DNA of 64,000 nucleotides from Vogesella urethralis (GCF_007644045.2 NZ_VMDW02000090.1:75208-139207), one strand, 5' to 3'; positions 9,651 through 19,814 are shown, counted from the stretch's first letter. A program made the numbers and translations. The notes: generated by a model not told the origin, from the letters alone.

Positions 9651-10493
9651 TTAGCGGTCCAGGTCGGCGGCGCTGTGGCGTTCGGCCAGTTGCTCGGCCT
9701 CGTCGCCCCAGGTGCGGTTGACGCGGCGGCCGCGTTGTACCGCCGGGCGCTCGGCGATCTCGCGTGCCCAGCGCTGTACGTGCGGGTAGTCGTCCACCTG
9801 CAGGAACTCGGCGGCGCCGTACAGCTGGCCCAGTACCAGCGCACCGTACCACGGCCATACCGCGATATCGGCAATGCTGTAGCTGTCACCGCCCAGGTAC
9901 GGGCTGTCGGCCAGGCGGCGGTTCAGCACGTCCAGCTGGCGCTTGGCTTCCATGCTGAAGCGGTCGATCGCGTATTCGATCTTCACCGGCGCGTATTGGT
10001 AGAAATGACCAAAACCGCCCCCCAGATACGGCGCGCTGCCCATCTGCCAGAACAGCCAGTTCAGCGTTTCGGTGCGGCCGGCTAAGTCCTGCGGCAGGAA
10101 CGCGCCGAACTTTTCGGCCAGGTACAGCAAGATGGCGCCGGACTCGAACACGCGTACCGGCTGCTCGCCGCTGTAGTCCATCAGTGCCGGGATCTTGCTG
10201 TTGGGGTTGACCTCGACAAAGCCGCTGCCGAACTGGTCGCCCTGCTGGATGCGGATCAGCCAGGCGTCGTATTCGGCGCCGGTGTGGCCTAGCGCCAGCA
10301 GTTCTTCCAGCAGGATGGTGACTTTCACACCGTTGGGGGTGGCCAGCGAGTACAGCTGCAGCGGATGTTGGCCGCGTGGTAGCGCTTGCTCGTGGGTGGG
10401 GCCGGCAATCGGGCGGTTGATATTGGCAAACTGGCCGCCATTGGCCTGTTTCCACTCCCAGACGCGGGGCGGGGTGTACGGTTGCTCGCTCAT
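9651..10493 (-). CDS. yghU: Glutathione S-transferase-like disulfide-bond oxidoreductase YghU
   Basis: A 280-residue GST-fold protein. It carries the long N-terminal extension of the YghU/Nu-class group (WEWKQANGGQFANINRPIAG), a thioredoxin-like domain with TPNGVKVTILLEE and the cis-Pro loop NPNSKIPAL, then the glutathione contact FESGAILLYLAE and an all-helical C-terminal domain. YghU proteins bind two glutathiones and reduce disulfides. The gene converges on yajQ and has no obvious operon partner. Confidence 0.93.
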   Translation of the reverse strand: MSEQPYTPPRVWEWKQANGGQFANINRPIAGPTHEQALPRGQHPLQLYSLATPNGVKVTILLEELLALGHTGAEYDAWLIRIQQGDQFGSGFVEVNPNSKIPALMDYSGEQPVRVFESGAILLYLAEKFGAFLPQDLAGRTETLNWLFWQMGSAPYLGGGFGHFYQYAPVKIEYAIDRFSMEAKRQLDVLNRRLADSPYLGGDSYSIADIAVWPWYGALVLGQLYGAAEFLQVDDYPHVQRWAREIAERPAVQRGRRVNRTWGDEAEQLAERHSAADLDR

Positions 10494-10619
10494 GCGGGGC
10501 TCCTGCGGTAGTAGACAAGGTTGGCCGCAAGGCGCGGCATGGCAGGCAGATGGGGGCGGGGCGGCAGGCTTAAAGACGCGTGGCCGGGCGGCTGGCAGAA
10601 CAGTGTGTGCAGTGGTTGC

Positions 10620-11786
10620 TCAGGGCTGCGGGCCGATCGGTTCCGCCAGCACGATACGGTTGCGCCCCTGGCTCTTGGCCTGGTACATGGCGGCGTCGGC
10701 ACGGTTCACCAGGCTGTCCGGGCTTTCGCCGCCCAGCCAGCTGGCCACGCCGATACTGGCGGTGAGCGGCAGGGTGAGTTCGGCATGGTGCAGCGGCTGG
10801 GCTGCCATCGCCATGCGCAGACGGCTGGCAATCTGCTGGGCCTCGGCCTGGCTGGCGTTGGGCAGCGCAATCGCGAATTCTTCGCCGCCCAGGCGGCCGA
10901 TCACGTCGCCGTCGCGCAGGCATTGTTGGGCAATGCCTACCACGTGGCACAGCGCCTGGTCGCCACGCTGGTGGCCCCAGGTGTCGTTGATGCGTTTGAA
11001 GTGGTCGAGGTCCAGCAGCAGTACCGACACCGGAAAGTGCATGCGCTGGGCGTAGTGGGTGAGCTGGTCCAGTAGCACCAGAAAGGCGCGACGGTTGTAT
11101 ACCCCGGTCAGCGAGTCGCGGTCGGCCATCTGTTTCAGTTCGCGGGTGACGTACTCGTTAGCCAGCATGACCACGGAAAAGCCCAGCAGTACCACGGCAA
11201 TGATGGTTTCCACCACCACCAGGTGCGAGATGAGCAGCGTGCCGTGGCTGTCGAACATGCCTTGCTGGCCGAGATTGAACAGCCACGGGCGCAGCAGCAG
11301 GAACAAGCCGTGGCCGCCGCAGATGACGGCATACAGGTAGCGGGCAGGGTAGTGGCGCAAGCCGCCGGTCGCCATCTGGCGCCCAGCCAGCAGGAACAGA
11401 ATCCCCATGGCGTAGCTTTGCAGCAGAAAACGCGCGCCCTGATTCGGGTCAACCATGGTGAAGTACAGCGCACTGGCCAGCAGCATGCTGCCACTGGCTA
11501 TGGCGGCCAGTAGCGGCAAGCGCGGCAAGCCAAGGTAGCGCCGGGCTGCGGCAAGGTTCAGCCAGGTCAGCAGAAAGGACGATAGCTGCGTCACGCTCAC
11601 TTGCAACCACTCGCCGCTACTGTCACGCCACAAGATATTGACGCATACCAGCAAGCCGCAAGCAAACGCCAGCGTCCAGCCTTTCAGGCCGGGAATGTGG
11701 GTATTGAGGCGCCAGGCTGCCAGCAGCATCAGGGTCATGGTGACCATCAGGATGGCGGCAATGGCCACAAGAGTAGGGCTGTGCAA
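10620..11786 (-). CDS. Membrane-bound diguanylate cyclase (GGDEF)
   Basis: A 388-residue enzyme predicted to make cyclic di-GMP. About six to seven hydrophobic segments fill residues 1-210 as an unassigned membrane sensor. The GGDEF domain follows, with DLDHFKRINDTWGH, the active-site motif GGEEF (300-304), and the product-inhibition site RDGD (291-294) at exactly the expected five-residue distance. It is therefore likely active and feedback-regulated. It is transcribed away from a CSS-EAL phosphodiesterase across a 309-bp shared control region. Confidence 0.94.
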   Translation of the reverse strand: MHSPTLVAIAAILMVTMTLMLLAAWRLNTHIPGLKGWTLAFACGLLVCVNILWRDSSGEWLQVSVTQLSSFLLTWLNLAAARRYLGLPRLPLLAAIASGSMLLASALYFTMVDPNQGARFLLQSYAMGILFLLAGRQMATGGLRHYPARYLYAVICGGHGLFLLLRPWLFNLGQQGMFDSHGTLLISHLVVVETIIAVVLLGFSVVMLANEYVTRELKQMADRDSLTGVYNRRAFLVLLDQLTHYAQRMHFPVSVLLLDLDHFKRINDTWGHQRGDQALCHVVGIAQQCLRDGDVIGRLGGEEFAIALPNASQAEAQQIASRLRMAMAAQPLHHAELTLPLTASIGVASWLGGESPDSLVNRADAAMYQAKSQGRNRIVLAEPIGPQP

Positions 11787-12095
11787 GTTGAGTGGTCCGC
11801 TGGGTAACGAGGACGGTAGTGTGCAGATAGGCAGCCATTATATTCGTGCAGTGGCTGCGCGGGCGAATATATCGAAATGATGCGGTTTGCTGCATGACCA
11901 TGTGCTATTGGTGCTGTTGCCTGCACGTTTGCAACACATGGCGATGCGTGTTTGCCACCGGCATGCCGGTCTGGTGCCTGTGTCAGGCTACGTGGGCTTG
12001 GTAAGCGGCCTTATTTGCATTAATATGGAATTTGCTTATCAATAAGCCATCAATTTTAAATTTAATTAGAACAATCACACACATCACCCGTTATC
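11787..12095. promoter_or_regulatory. Divergent control region between the GGDEF and EAL genes
   Basis: No gene is seen here. Two dyads stand out: ATATTCG/CGAATAT at 11840-11846 and 11864-11870, close to the cyclase start, and the perfect GCTTAT-CA-ATAAGC at 12034-12047, 49 bases before the phosphodiesterase start. The last 90 bases are very AT-rich, as expected of a promoter. No regulator can be named. Confidence 0.5.
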
Positions 12096-13667
12096 GTGAA
12101 AGTGCTTTTCTATCGTGTTGCGCTGTTGGGCAACCGGCACGCCCCATGGCTGCTGGCCTTGTGCTGCAGCATCGCCACCACATTGCTTGTCCTGTCGGTT
12201 GCCCATAATGCGCTACAACAGGAGGGTCGCGCCGCCGCGCGCCTGGTCGAGCAACGTCTTACCGGTGTGCTGGCCGGTTTGCAGGGTAGTGCTACGCCCA
12301 GGCTGCTGGCCCTGCGTCATGATTGCGATGCCTTCGTGGACGAGGCGCGGCGGCTGGTGCTGCGTAACCCCTACGTCCGCTCTGTCAGCCTGGCCGACGC
12401 CGGGCAGCGAACGCTGACCTGTAGCAGCATCACCGGTCACCAGCAACTGCAGCTCGGGCAGGGTCAGCGGGTGCCTCCGCTGATCTATTTGCCAAACAGC
12501 CCGCTGGTGCCGGGCACCTCTACCCTGGTATGGCATTACCTGCATGCTGACGCCAGGCTGTTCTACGGCATGAACCTGCTGATGTTGCGGGCCATCTTCC
12601 CCGAACACCAGGATTACCTGCAGGTCTATATACAGGTAGGCCGCTACCGGCTGACTGGCAATGGCTTGCTGCCGCGCGGGGGGGAGCCGGTGGCCGTTTC
12701 CAGCAACCGTTATTTCAGCACCGGCTTTGCCTACGATAGCGGTGGTTTGTTGCGCTATACCCTGTACCACTATCTGGGCTACTGGCTACTGCTACAGGCC
12801 TTTTCGCTGCTGATCTATCGCCTGGTGTGCCGGCAGCAAACCGGCGAAGCGAGAATGCGGCGTGACATTGCGCAAGGCTTGTCACGGCAACAGTTCAGCG
12901 CATACATCCAGCCGGTTTTCAGCCGCGAGGGCGGTTTGTGTGGTGGGGAGGTCCTGATCCGCTGGCGTCACCATCGCCGTGGCTTTATCCCGCCGGACAG
13001 CTTTATTGCCGTGGCGGAGTCCAGTGGCCAGATCAACCGCCTGTTCCAGGTATTGCTGCAGCAGGTCAACACGATGCTGAACCAAGCCGGCGTGCACCTG
13101 CCGCCGGGTTTTCAGCTGGGCCTCAATATTTGTGCGCAGCAACTACTGGATGACGGCCTGCTGCAAGGCTGCCGCCAGTTGCAGGCAAGGCTGCAGCAGT
13201 GCGGGGGCGAACTGATGCTGGAGCTGACCGAGCGCGCCAGTCTGCCGGATGACGAGCGCTGCTATCGGGTGCTGGAGCAACTGAAACAGCTGGGTATCCG
13301 GATGGCAATGGACGATTTTGGTACCGGTCACTCGTCCTTGGTCTACCTCACCCGCATGCAGGTGGACTGCATCAAGATTGACCGCAGCTTTGTCAGCCAA
13401 CTACGCCAGGGGCAACCCGGCGATATCGTCGCCAACGTCATCGACCTGGCGCGGCGGCTGGGTATGGCAACGGTCGCCGAAGGGGTGGAGACCGCATACC
13501 AGCATTGCCGTCTGGTGGAGATGGGGGTAGACCGCTTGCAGGGCTACCACTTTGCCAGACCGATGCCACTGCAAGAATTCGTGGACTGCTACTTGCAGCC
13601 ATTGGCAGGTAGTGAAACAAACGCCACGCAAGTGCCCGCCACGGCTAGCCCGGAGGCGGGTGCCTAG
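12096..13667 (+). CDS. CSS-motif EAL cyclic di-GMP phosphodiesterase
   Basis: A 523-residue enzyme predicted to hydrolyse c-di-GMP to pGpG. An N-terminal membrane helix (about 17-37) leads into a periplasmic CSS domain whose CSS residues are at 109-111 (LTCSSITG). A second helix lies near 225-245, and the cytoplasmic EAL domain follows. Catalytic residues are present: the EVLIRW form of EAL (285-290), N344, ELTER, DDFGTGHSS (406-414), K427 and the Glu of AEGVET. CSS-EAL proteins are typically controlled by periplasmic disulfide state. The start is GTG at 12096. Confidence 0.93.
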   Translation: MKVLFYRVALLGNRHAPWLLALCCSIATTLLVLSVAHNALQQEGRAAARLVEQRLTGVLAGLQGSATPRLLALRHDCDAFVDEARRLVLRNPYVRSVSLADAGQRTLTCSSITGHQQLQLGQGQRVPPLIYLPNSPLVPGTSTLVWHYLHADARLFYGMNLLMLRAIFPEHQDYLQVYIQVGRYRLTGNGLLPRGGEPVAVSSNRYFSTGFAYDSGGLLRYTLYHYLGYWLLLQAFSLLIYRLVCRQQTGEARMRRDIAQGLSRQQFSAYIQPVFSREGGLCGGEVLIRWRHHRRGFIPPDSFIAVAESSGQINRLFQVLLQQVNTMLNQAGVHLPPGFQLGLNICAQQLLDDGLLQGCRQLQARLQQCGGELMLELTERASLPDDERCYRVLEQLKQLGIRMAMDDFGTGHSSLVYLTRMQVDCIKIDRSFVSQLRQGQPGDIVANVIDLARRLGMATVAEGVETAYQHCRLVEMGVDRLQGYHFARPMPLQEFVDCYLQPLAGSETNATQVPATASPEAGA

Positions 13668-13806
13668 GGCTTGCCCCTCGGGGCGCCCGCCGGTGGCTGC
13701 TTGCTCAAGCCGTGCCAGCCGGGTCGGCGCCCGCTGCGGCGCCCGACGTTTCGAACAGTGCCCCACAGGCCAAGCGCCGACACAGCAAACATTGCGCTAG
13801 CCGGCC

Positions 13807-14505
13807 CTACTCGCCCAGGTCGAACACCAGCACTTCGGCGGCCATGCCGTCGCGGAAGTCGAGGCGGCTTTCTGCGCTGACCAGCAAAGCGTCGCCGGCG
13901 TGCAGTGTCTGGTCGTTGACGGTCAGTTGGCCGCGAGCCAGGAAAACATAGCCCTTACGTTGCGGGTCCAGTGCCAGGCTGGCCTGTTCGGCGCCGTCAA
14001 ACAGGCCGGCGTAAAGCGTGGCGTCAGCAAACAGCCGCACGCCGTGTTCGCTGTCTTGTGGCGAGGCAATCACACACAGTTGGCCGCGTTTGGCAGCGAT
14101 GGGCACCGACCGTTGCTGGTAGCCTGGTGCCATGCCTTGCTGTTGCGGGTACAGCCAGATTTGCAAGAAGTGCGTTTCGCCATCCGCCGCGTTGTACTCG
14201 CTATGCAGTACGCCAGTACCGGCGCTCATGCGCTGTACGTCGCCAGCCGGGATGACACTGCGGTTGCCCAGGCTGTCTTCGTGGGCCAGGGCACCCGACA
14301 GGATGTAGCTGATGATCTCCATGTCGCGATGCGGGTGCCGGCCAAAGCCGCTGCCGGCGGCGATGCGGTCGTCGTTGATGACGCGCAGATTGCCCCAGCC
14401 CATGTGCGCCGGGTCGTGATAGCCGGCAAAAGAAAAACTGTGGTGGCTGTCCAGCCAGCCGTGATTGGCGTGGCCGCGTTCGGCGGCCGGTCGTTTGATC
14501 AGCAT
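13807..14505 (-). CDS. Pirin-family bicupin
   Basis: A 232-residue pirin, close in layout to E. coli YhhW. The N-terminal cupin has the metal-binding His pattern in HPHRDMEI, HSEYN and an adjacent Glu region. The C-terminal half is a second, degenerate cupin. Some members cleave quercetin (2,3-dioxygenase) in vitro, but the physiological role is unclear. It converges on the EAL gene and is followed on the same strand by hchA (14639-15514), about 130 bases upstream. Confidence 0.9.
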   Translation of the reverse strand: MLIKRPAAERGHANHGWLDSHHSFSFAGYHDPAHMGWGNLRVINDDRIAAGSGFGRHPHRDMEIISYILSGALAHEDSLGNRSVIPAGDVQRMSAGTGVLHSEYNAADGETHFLQIWLYPQQQGMAPGYQQRSVPIAAKRGQLCVIASPQDSEHGVRLFADATLYAGLFDGAEQASLALDPQRKGYVFLARGQLTVNDQTLHAGDALLVSAESRLDFRDGMAAEVLVFDLGE

Positions 14506-14638
14506 GGTGTGTCCTTTCTGCAGCGGTTATTGTCGCCCAACCGGCGCGGTGGCATGACGAAGATTCCTGAGCATGCTCTTCAGGCGGCCTGAAGAAGCCG
14601 GTAGGCGGCCAGCGCTTGGCGAAAGGGGCGAGCCGGCG

Positions 14639-15514
14639 CTAATGCCCGTAGCGAGCCAGCAAGGTGTCGGCGGCGAGTCGCCCCAGCGCGTTGGACGCCA
14701 GTGGCGAGTCGCCGGTCAGCAGCAGGCCGTCGCGATGGCATTGCCCGCTGATGCCTTCGTTCAGCACCGTCATGCCCAGATCCTGCAAGCGGGCGGCCAG
14801 CAGCCACGGCATCGGCCCTGGCAGGTAGCCGATGTCCAGGTTGGCGCCGGCGTCGATGGCGTCGGGAAACACGCATAACGAATAATCGCGAAACAGGAAG
14901 CGGCTGGCACTGTCATCCAGCGCGGCGGCCAGCAAGCCAGCGGGGCCATGGCACAGTGAAATCACGTGACGGTCACTGGCGATGGCCCACTGCAATAGTT
15001 GCTTCAGGTCGCGGCTATACGGCAGGCCGTTGAGCGCGGCGTGCCCGCCGGGGATGAACACCGCCAGATAAGGGGAGGGGGCGTGGCCGCTGCGCGGCAG
15101 GATGTCGGCCAGTTTGCGCGGCGCGTGCAGCTGGGGCAGCAGCTGACGGTAGAAGGCCATCACGGCCGCATCGGCATGCGGCATGGCCCAGTGCTCCAGC
15201 TTGACGGGGTTGCCGGACAAGGTGGCCAGCTCAATGGCAAAGCCGGCGTGGTGCAGGTGCATCAGCGGCAGCAGGGTCTCGACCGGGTGGTTGCCAGTGG
15301 AGAACAGCTTGCCGTTGCCCATCTTCAGATAGCGTTCGTCGCTGGCCACCACCAGAATGCGGCCATCGCCTCGGTAGCGCTGGTTGTAGCTGCCACCGTC
15401 AAAATCGGTGTGTGGTGCCGTGTACTGCGACAGCGAATAGGGCGAGGGGAAATAGGCATTGTCTTCGGCACGGTCTGCCTGCGGTGCCTTGCTTGGCGTA
15501 GCGGTATCGCTCAT
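14639..15514 (-). CDS. hchA: Hsp31-type chaperone / protein deglycase
   Basis: A 291-residue DJ-1 superfamily protein that acts on misfolded proteins and methylglyoxal adducts. It has the long N-terminal extension of the HchA class, the catalytic Cys-His in SLCHGPAG, the acidic partner in NHPVETLLP and the FIPGGHAALNGLP block. The start is ATG 15514 (MSDTATPSK). The neighbouring pirin is on the same strand; both are stress-linked proteins, but cotranscription is not shown. Confidence 0.93.
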   Translation of the reverse strand: MSDTATPSKAPQADRAEDNAYFPSPYSLSQYTAPHTDFDGGSYNQRYRGDGRILVVASDERYLKMGNGKLFSTGNHPVETLLPLMHLHHAGFAIELATLSGNPVKLEHWAMPHADAAVMAFYRQLLPQLHAPRKLADILPRSGHAPSPYLAVFIPGGHAALNGLPYSRDLKQLLQWAIASDRHVISLCHGPAGLLAAALDDSASRFLFRDYSLCVFPDAIDAGANLDIGYLPGPMPWLLAARLQDLGMTVLNEGISGQCHRDGLLLTGDSPLASNALGRLAADTLLARYGH

Positions 15515-15607
15515 GACGGGCTCCTTGCTAATGTCGGCTGCATGTGCAGCTACCTCAGCATAGGCTTCCCGCCGTCATGATATTAAAGAATGCCTATGGT
15601 ATTGCCC

Positions 15608-16657
15608 TTACCCTTGGGCAGCCTGTCGTCGTAACAGGCGGCTATGGTCGATCACGCTGGCGGCGCGGGCGCGCAGTTGGCCGCAGCCACCGTCTACGTC
15701 CTGCCCCGCCGAGTTGCGTACCTTGGTCAGGACGCCGTGTTCGTGCAGATAGCGGCGGATGGCAGCGACGCGGTCGTCGTCCGGGCGCTGGAAGCTGTCG
15801 CCTTCCACGCTGTTGTAGGGGATGACGTTCAGCAAACCGTAGCGGCCCTTCAGTAGCCGGATGACGGCGTCCAGTTCTTGCTGGGTATCGTTGATGCCTG
15901 CCAGCAGGGTCCACTGGTACTGGATGGGGTAGCCTACCTGGCGGGCGTAGGCGTCGCCCATCTCCACCAGCTGTTCCGGTGTCAGTCGCGGCGCGCGCGG
16001 TAGCAACTGGGCGCGCAGTTCGGCGCGGGTGGTATGCAAAGATAACGCCAGTGCCGGCTTGACACGCAGCTGCGGTAGGCGCTCGAACACCCGCTCGTCA
16101 CCGACGGTGGAAAACACCAGGTTCTTGTGGCCGATATTGCCGTCGGTGCCCAGCAGCTCGATGGCTTCCAGCACGTTGTCCAGATTGTGCGCCGGTTCGC
16201 CCATGCCCATGAATACCACTTTTTTCACTGGACGCAGCTGGCGCGCCAGCGCCACCTGGGCCGCAATCTCGGCGCTGCCCAGCTGCCGCAGCAAGCCCGA
16301 TTTGCCGGTCATGCAGAATGTACAGCCGACGGCACAACCCACCTGGCTAGACACGCACAAGCCGTCGCGTGGCAACAGCACGCTTTCCACCATTTGTTCA
16401 TCAGCCAGTTTCACCAGCAGGCGCAGCGAACCGTCTGCCGCTTCGTGTTGCGAATGGATGCGCGCCAGCGCGGCCATTTGTGCGCTGATCGGCGGCAAGC
16501 CGTCGCGGACCGATAGCGGAAAGTAGTGCTCGCTCTTCTGGTGGCGGGTGCCGTTATCCAGCGGCAGGCCCTTGAGCCAGGCGCGGTTGATACGGCCGAT
16601 GTGACAGGGGCGCGCGCCGATGGCGGCCAACTGTTGGTGAAAGTCCTGGATACGCAT
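15608..16657 (-). CDS. RlmN/Cfr-family radical SAM RNA methyltransferase, divergent member
   Basis: A 349-residue radical SAM protein. The cluster motif CAVGCTFCMTG supplies three Cys, the SAM-binding GMGEP is intact, and the Cys in NSAGQDVDGGCGQL matches the conserved C-terminal Cys of RlmN-type methylation. The upstream text CVSSQVGC agrees with RlmN. However, the N-terminal 80 residues are unlike canonical RlmN, and it lies alone rather than in an ndk/pilW/ispG setting, so it may be a paralogue with a different RNA target. I chose ATG 16657 (MRIQDFHQQL) over an upstream in-frame ATG because the family homology begins there. No clear ribosome site is visible. Confidence 0.82.
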   Translation of the reverse strand: MRIQDFHQQLAAIGARPCHIGRINRAWLKGLPLDNGTRHQKSEHYFPLSVRDGLPPISAQMAALARIHSQHEAADGSLRLLVKLADEQMVESVLLPRDGLCVSSQVGCAVGCTFCMTGKSGLLRQLGSAEIAAQVALARQLRPVKKVVFMGMGEPAHNLDNVLEAIELLGTDGNIGHKNLVFSTVGDERVFERLPQLRVKPALALSLHTTRAELRAQLLPRAPRLTPEQLVEMGDAYARQVGYPIQYQWTLLAGINDTQQELDAVIRLLKGRYGLLNVIPYNSVEGDSFQRPDDDRVAAIRRYLHEHGVLTKVRNSAGQDVDGGCGQLRARAASVIDHSRLLRRQAAQG

Positions 16658-16799
16658 GAATCTGGGGCAGCGCAGGCTGCCGGTGCAAGGCGATGAAAGG
16701 GCAGAGGGTACCTCAAGCCGGGCTGGCATGCATGCCATCGCCGCACGCCGGGCGTTGGACCATGTCTGGAGGGGCTAATCCGCCGTATGGTTATGTCAT

Positions 16800-16813
16800 T
16801 TGATCTGAGTCAA
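16800..16813. promoter_or_regulatory. FNR/Anr-like box upstream of the HD-GYP operon
   Basis: TTGATCTGAGTCAA matches the FNR consensus TTGAT-N4-ATCAA at 9 of 10 defined positions. It lies 118 bases before the HD-GYP start in an AT-rich gap, a plausible activator position. Function is inferred. Confidence 0.5.
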
Positions 16814-16864
16814 ATTTTCTGATTGCCACCTTATTACAATGGCAAAAATTAAAAAAAAGGCGCA

Positions 16865-16886
16865 TTGATTAAATCAAATGATTTAA
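16865..16886. promoter_or_regulatory. Overlapping AT-rich palindromes before the HD-GYP gene
   Basis: Two perfect dyads overlap: TTGATT-A-AATCAA (16865-16877) and TTAAATCA-AA-TGATTTAA (16869-16886), 45-66 bases before the ATG at 16931. They could be a second regulator site or a variant FNR site with 3-nt spacing. Confidence 0.45.
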
Positions 16887-16930
16887 AAACTATCAATATT
16901 TAACGCAGCACAACATCACTTGTAAAATAT

Positions 16931-18163
16931 ATGAAAAGACACAGAATCAGAAGAATCCATATCTCCCAGCTGCGCACCGGCATGTACATCCATGACCTGA
17001 ATTGTGGCTGGACAGATCATCCCTTCCTTAGCTCCCGCTTCCTGGTGGCGAACGAGGCCCAGATCGAGACCCTGCGTCAGCATGGCATAGTCGATCTGTA
17101 CATCGACACCCAGAAAGGCTTGTCGGTCGTCGATGCCCCAAGTCAGGCGCAGGTTGATCGCGAGCTGGACAAGCAGATCGAAGTGATCCTGCAAAGTGAC
17201 CCGCCGCAGGCGCCGCGCGCCGAGCTGCACAGCGAGCTGCCCCGAGCCCGGCGATTGCTGGATCAGGCCAATCTGATTGTCAGCGATCTGCTGCGCGATG
17301 CCCGGCTGGGCAAGCCGCTGGAGTTCGAACCACTGCACGCGCTGATGCCGCAGCTGGCTGACTCGGTGTTGCGCAATGCGACCGCGCTGATGGTGTTAAG
17401 CAAGATGCGCAGCCGTGACGACTATACCTTTTGCCATTCCGTCGCATCGGGCGTGCTGCTGATGGCGTTCGAGTTCATCCGCAAAGGGCGTTACGGCGGG
17501 CTGGAAGAGTTCGGTCTGGGGGGCATGATTCACGATATCGGCAAGATGTGTGTGGATGAAGCCATCCTCAACAAGCCAGGCAAGCTCACTCCCGAAGAGT
17601 TCGAGCTGATGAAGCGGCACGTGAATCACAGTGCCGATCTACTGGCCGGCTACCCGGACCTGCCGGTTGTGGCGGTAGATATTGCGCTGCAGCACCACGA
17701 ACGCTTTGACGGTACCGGTTACCCCTACGGACTGGCTGGTGAAGCCATCAGCGAGGCAGGCCGGGCGGCTGCCATTATCGACGTGTACGACGCGCTGACG
17801 TCGGAGCGTTGCTACCACAAAGGCATCACCCCGCCGGCAGCGCTGCGCAAGATCTACGAATGGGGGCAACATCATTTTGACCCGGAGATGGTGCGGGCCT
17901 TTATCAAGTGTATCGGGATCTATCCGGTGGGAACGCTGGTGTCGCTGGAGAGCGGCAAGCTGGGCGTGGTGATCGACCAGAACGACGACGACCTCACCAA
18001 ACCGGTAGTGCGTGCGTTTTTCAGTAGCCGCCGCCAGTGTTATATCCCGCCGGAAATCATTGACTTGTCCCGCTCGTTCGGGCATGGCGGTGGCGACCGC
18101 ATCCTGCGAAACGAAGACGCGCGTCAGTGGGGCATGGACCCGATGCGCTTCTTGCAGCTCTGA
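16931..18163 (+). CDS. DUF3391/HD-GYP cyclic di-GMP phosphodiesterase
   Basis: A 410-residue cytoplasmic enzyme predicted to degrade c-di-GMP fully to GMP. The N-terminal DUF3391 region (about 5-130) begins with [17 protein letters not shown]. The HD-GYP domain has HDIGK (201-205), [11 protein letters not shown] (255-265) and [10 protein letters not shown], so all metal and substrate motifs are present. It is the first gene of a run with two chemoreceptors; the gap to the next start is only 10 bases. This suggests that c-di-GMP turnover is coordinated with taxis. An FNR-like box and palindromes lie upstream. Confidence 0.93.
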   Translation: MKRHRIRRIHISQLRTGMYIHDLNCGWTDHPFLSSRFLVANEAQIETLRQHGIVDLYIDTQKGLSVVDAPSQAQVDRELDKQIEVILQSDPPQAPRAELHSELPRARRLLDQANLIVSDLLRDARLGKPLEFEPLHALMPQLADSVLRNATALMVLSKMRSRDDYTFCHSVASGVLLMAFEFIRKGRYGGLEEFGLGGMIHDIGKMCVDEAILNKPGKLTPEEFELMKRHVNHSADLLAGYPDLPVVAVDIALQHHERFDGTGYPYGLAGEAISEAGRAAAIIDVYDALTSERCYHKGITPPAALRKIYEWGQHHFDPEMVRAFIKCIGIYPVGTLVSLESGKLGVVIDQNDDDLTKPVVRAFFSSRRQCYIPPEIIDLSRSFGHGGGDRILRNEDARQWGMDPMRFLQL

Positions 18164-18173
18164 GGCCCGCATC

Positions 18174-19808
18174 ATGAAGATCAATCTGCCCGTTACCCAG
18201 GTAGAACGCTTTGTCGACCCGGACAGCCCCATCGTCAGCAAGACCGACCGCAAGGGCCTGATTACCTACGTGAACCGTGCCTTCATCGAGGTCAGCGGTT
18301 ACGAGGAGGCCGAGTTGCTCGGCAAGAACCACAATATCGTGCGCCACCCGGACATGCCGCCAGAAGGGTTTGCCGACCTATGGGCCTGCATCAAGGCCGG
18401 TATCCCTTGGCGCGGCCTGGTGAAGAACCGTTGCAAGAACGGCGATTTCTACTGGGTGGAAGCCTACGTCACCCCCATTACGGAAGACGGCACCATTGTC
18501 GGGTACATGTCGGTACGCTCGAAACCCAGTGTCGAAGAGGTACGCGCTGTCGATGCGCTATACCGCCAGGTGCGGGCCAAGCAGGCGACCTTGCCATCGT
18601 CGCTGCAACGTATGAAGCGCTACAAGGACCCGTTGCAACTGGGGGCTGTCGGCATGGCGCTTGGCCTGCTGGCCACGGCCATCCTGAGCTGGTCGCCGAT
18701 CGACGTGCTATGGCACCGCGGACTGGCTGGCACGCTGGCCTTGTCCATTACCGCCGCCAGTGGCCTGCTGGCGATGCGCTACTTCATGTACAGCTTGTAC
18801 CGGATTGCGTCCGGCATGCGCTTTATCAGCGAGGGCCAGCTCAGCCACAACCTGCCGGTGAAAACCGGCGGCATTCTGGGGCGGCTGGAGGCCGGGCTGG
18901 AGTCGCTGCGCATTTACCAGCGTTCCATCGTGGCGGATGTAATCACCGCCAGTGCCCGTACCCATCAGCACGCCGAAGTGCTGCACAACGAGGTGCAGGC
19001 CCTGGCCCACCGTACCGGGGAGCAGGTGCGCAGTCTGGAGCTGGTCAGCCGCAATATCGATGGTATGTCTGAGGCGGTGCGGGAGGTGGCCTCACTGGCG
19101 CAGACCGGGCTGGAGGACGCCATGGCCACTCAGAACGTGGCCAATGTGGGCGGTGCCGCCATGCAGCAAGCGTCGCAGGCCGCAGACCGGGCCGTGGCGG
19201 TGGTGAGCCATACCACGGCATCCATCCAGCAGCTGTTCAATGCCATGGAGAAGATCCGCACTATCACCGGCCAGATCCACGAGATCTCCGACCAGACCAA
19301 CTTGCTGGCACTGAACGCCGCCATCGAGGCCGCCCGTGCCGGCGAGGCCGGCCGCGGTTTTGCCGTGGTGGCCGACGAGGTCCGGCTGCTGGCCAACCGG
19401 GCCGACAATGCCACCCAGGCCATCAATCAGATCCTGTCCGAGATCGAAGGCATTACCGGCCAGGCATTCCGCAGCATGCAGGACATGGCCACCGAGGTGG
19501 CGCAGGTGAACCAGCGCACCCAGTCGTCCAGTGCCCACCTGTCGCAACTGACCCAGACTGCCGAGCGTGCACGTCAGCAGGCACAGCTGATCTGCGAACA
19601 GATGCAGCAAAAAGCGCGGGCGCTTGAGGACTCCGTGTCGGCCCTTGCTCAGGTAAACGTCATGGCAGAAGGCAATCTTGCCTCCAGCCAGGCTGTCCGC
19701 CTGCGCACCGCCGACGTCGAAACCGCCGCTTCCGATCTGAAAAAAATGACGCGCGATTTCCACAAATGGGCCAATCGCCGTCGCCCCCAGCCGCAACTTC
19801 AACCCTGA
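18174..19808 (+). CDS. Aer-like PAS chemoreceptor
   Basis: A 544-residue receptor. The PAS domain (about 20-120) has the Aer signature [17 protein letters not shown], the Trp in PWRGLVKNR and [10 protein letters not shown], which match the FAD-binding PAS of E. coli Aer, so it probably senses redox or oxygen inside the cell. Two closely spaced membrane helices follow (about 160-205) with almost no periplasmic loop, then a signalling domain with the hairpin [22 protein letters not shown]. The start is ATG 18174 (MKINLPVTQ). It lies between the HD-GYP gene and another receptor in one probable operon. Confidence 0.93.
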   Translation: MKINLPVTQVERFVDPDSPIVSKTDRKGLITYVNRAFIEVSGYEEAELLGKNHNIVRHPDMPPEGFADLWACIKAGIPWRGLVKNRCKNGDFYWVEAYVTPITEDGTIVGYMSVRSKPSVEEVRAVDALYRQVRAKQATLPSSLQRMKRYKDPLQLGAVGMALGLLATAILSWSPIDVLWHRGLAGTLALSITAASGLLAMRYFMYSLYRIASGMRFISEGQLSHNLPVKTGGILGRLEAGLESLRIYQRSIVADVITASARTHQHAEVLHNEVQALAHRTGEQVRSLELVSRNIDGMSEAVREVASLAQTGLEDAMATQNVANVGGAAMQQASQAADRAVAVVSHTTASIQQLFNAMEKIRTITGQIHEISDQTNLLALNAAIEAARAGEAGRGFAVVADEVRLLANRADNATQAINQILSEIEGITGQAFRSMQDMATEVAQVNQRTQSSSAHLSQLTQTAERARQQAQLICEQMQQKARALEDSVSALAQVNVMAEGNLASSQAVRLRTADVETAASDLKKMTRDFHKWANRRRPQPQLQP

Positions 19809-19814
19809 ACCATC

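Noticed and set aside
8068..9858. A 596-codon antisense open frame across four plus-strand genes
   Set aside because: It crosses several independent genes and a terminator, with no domain and low-complexity translation.
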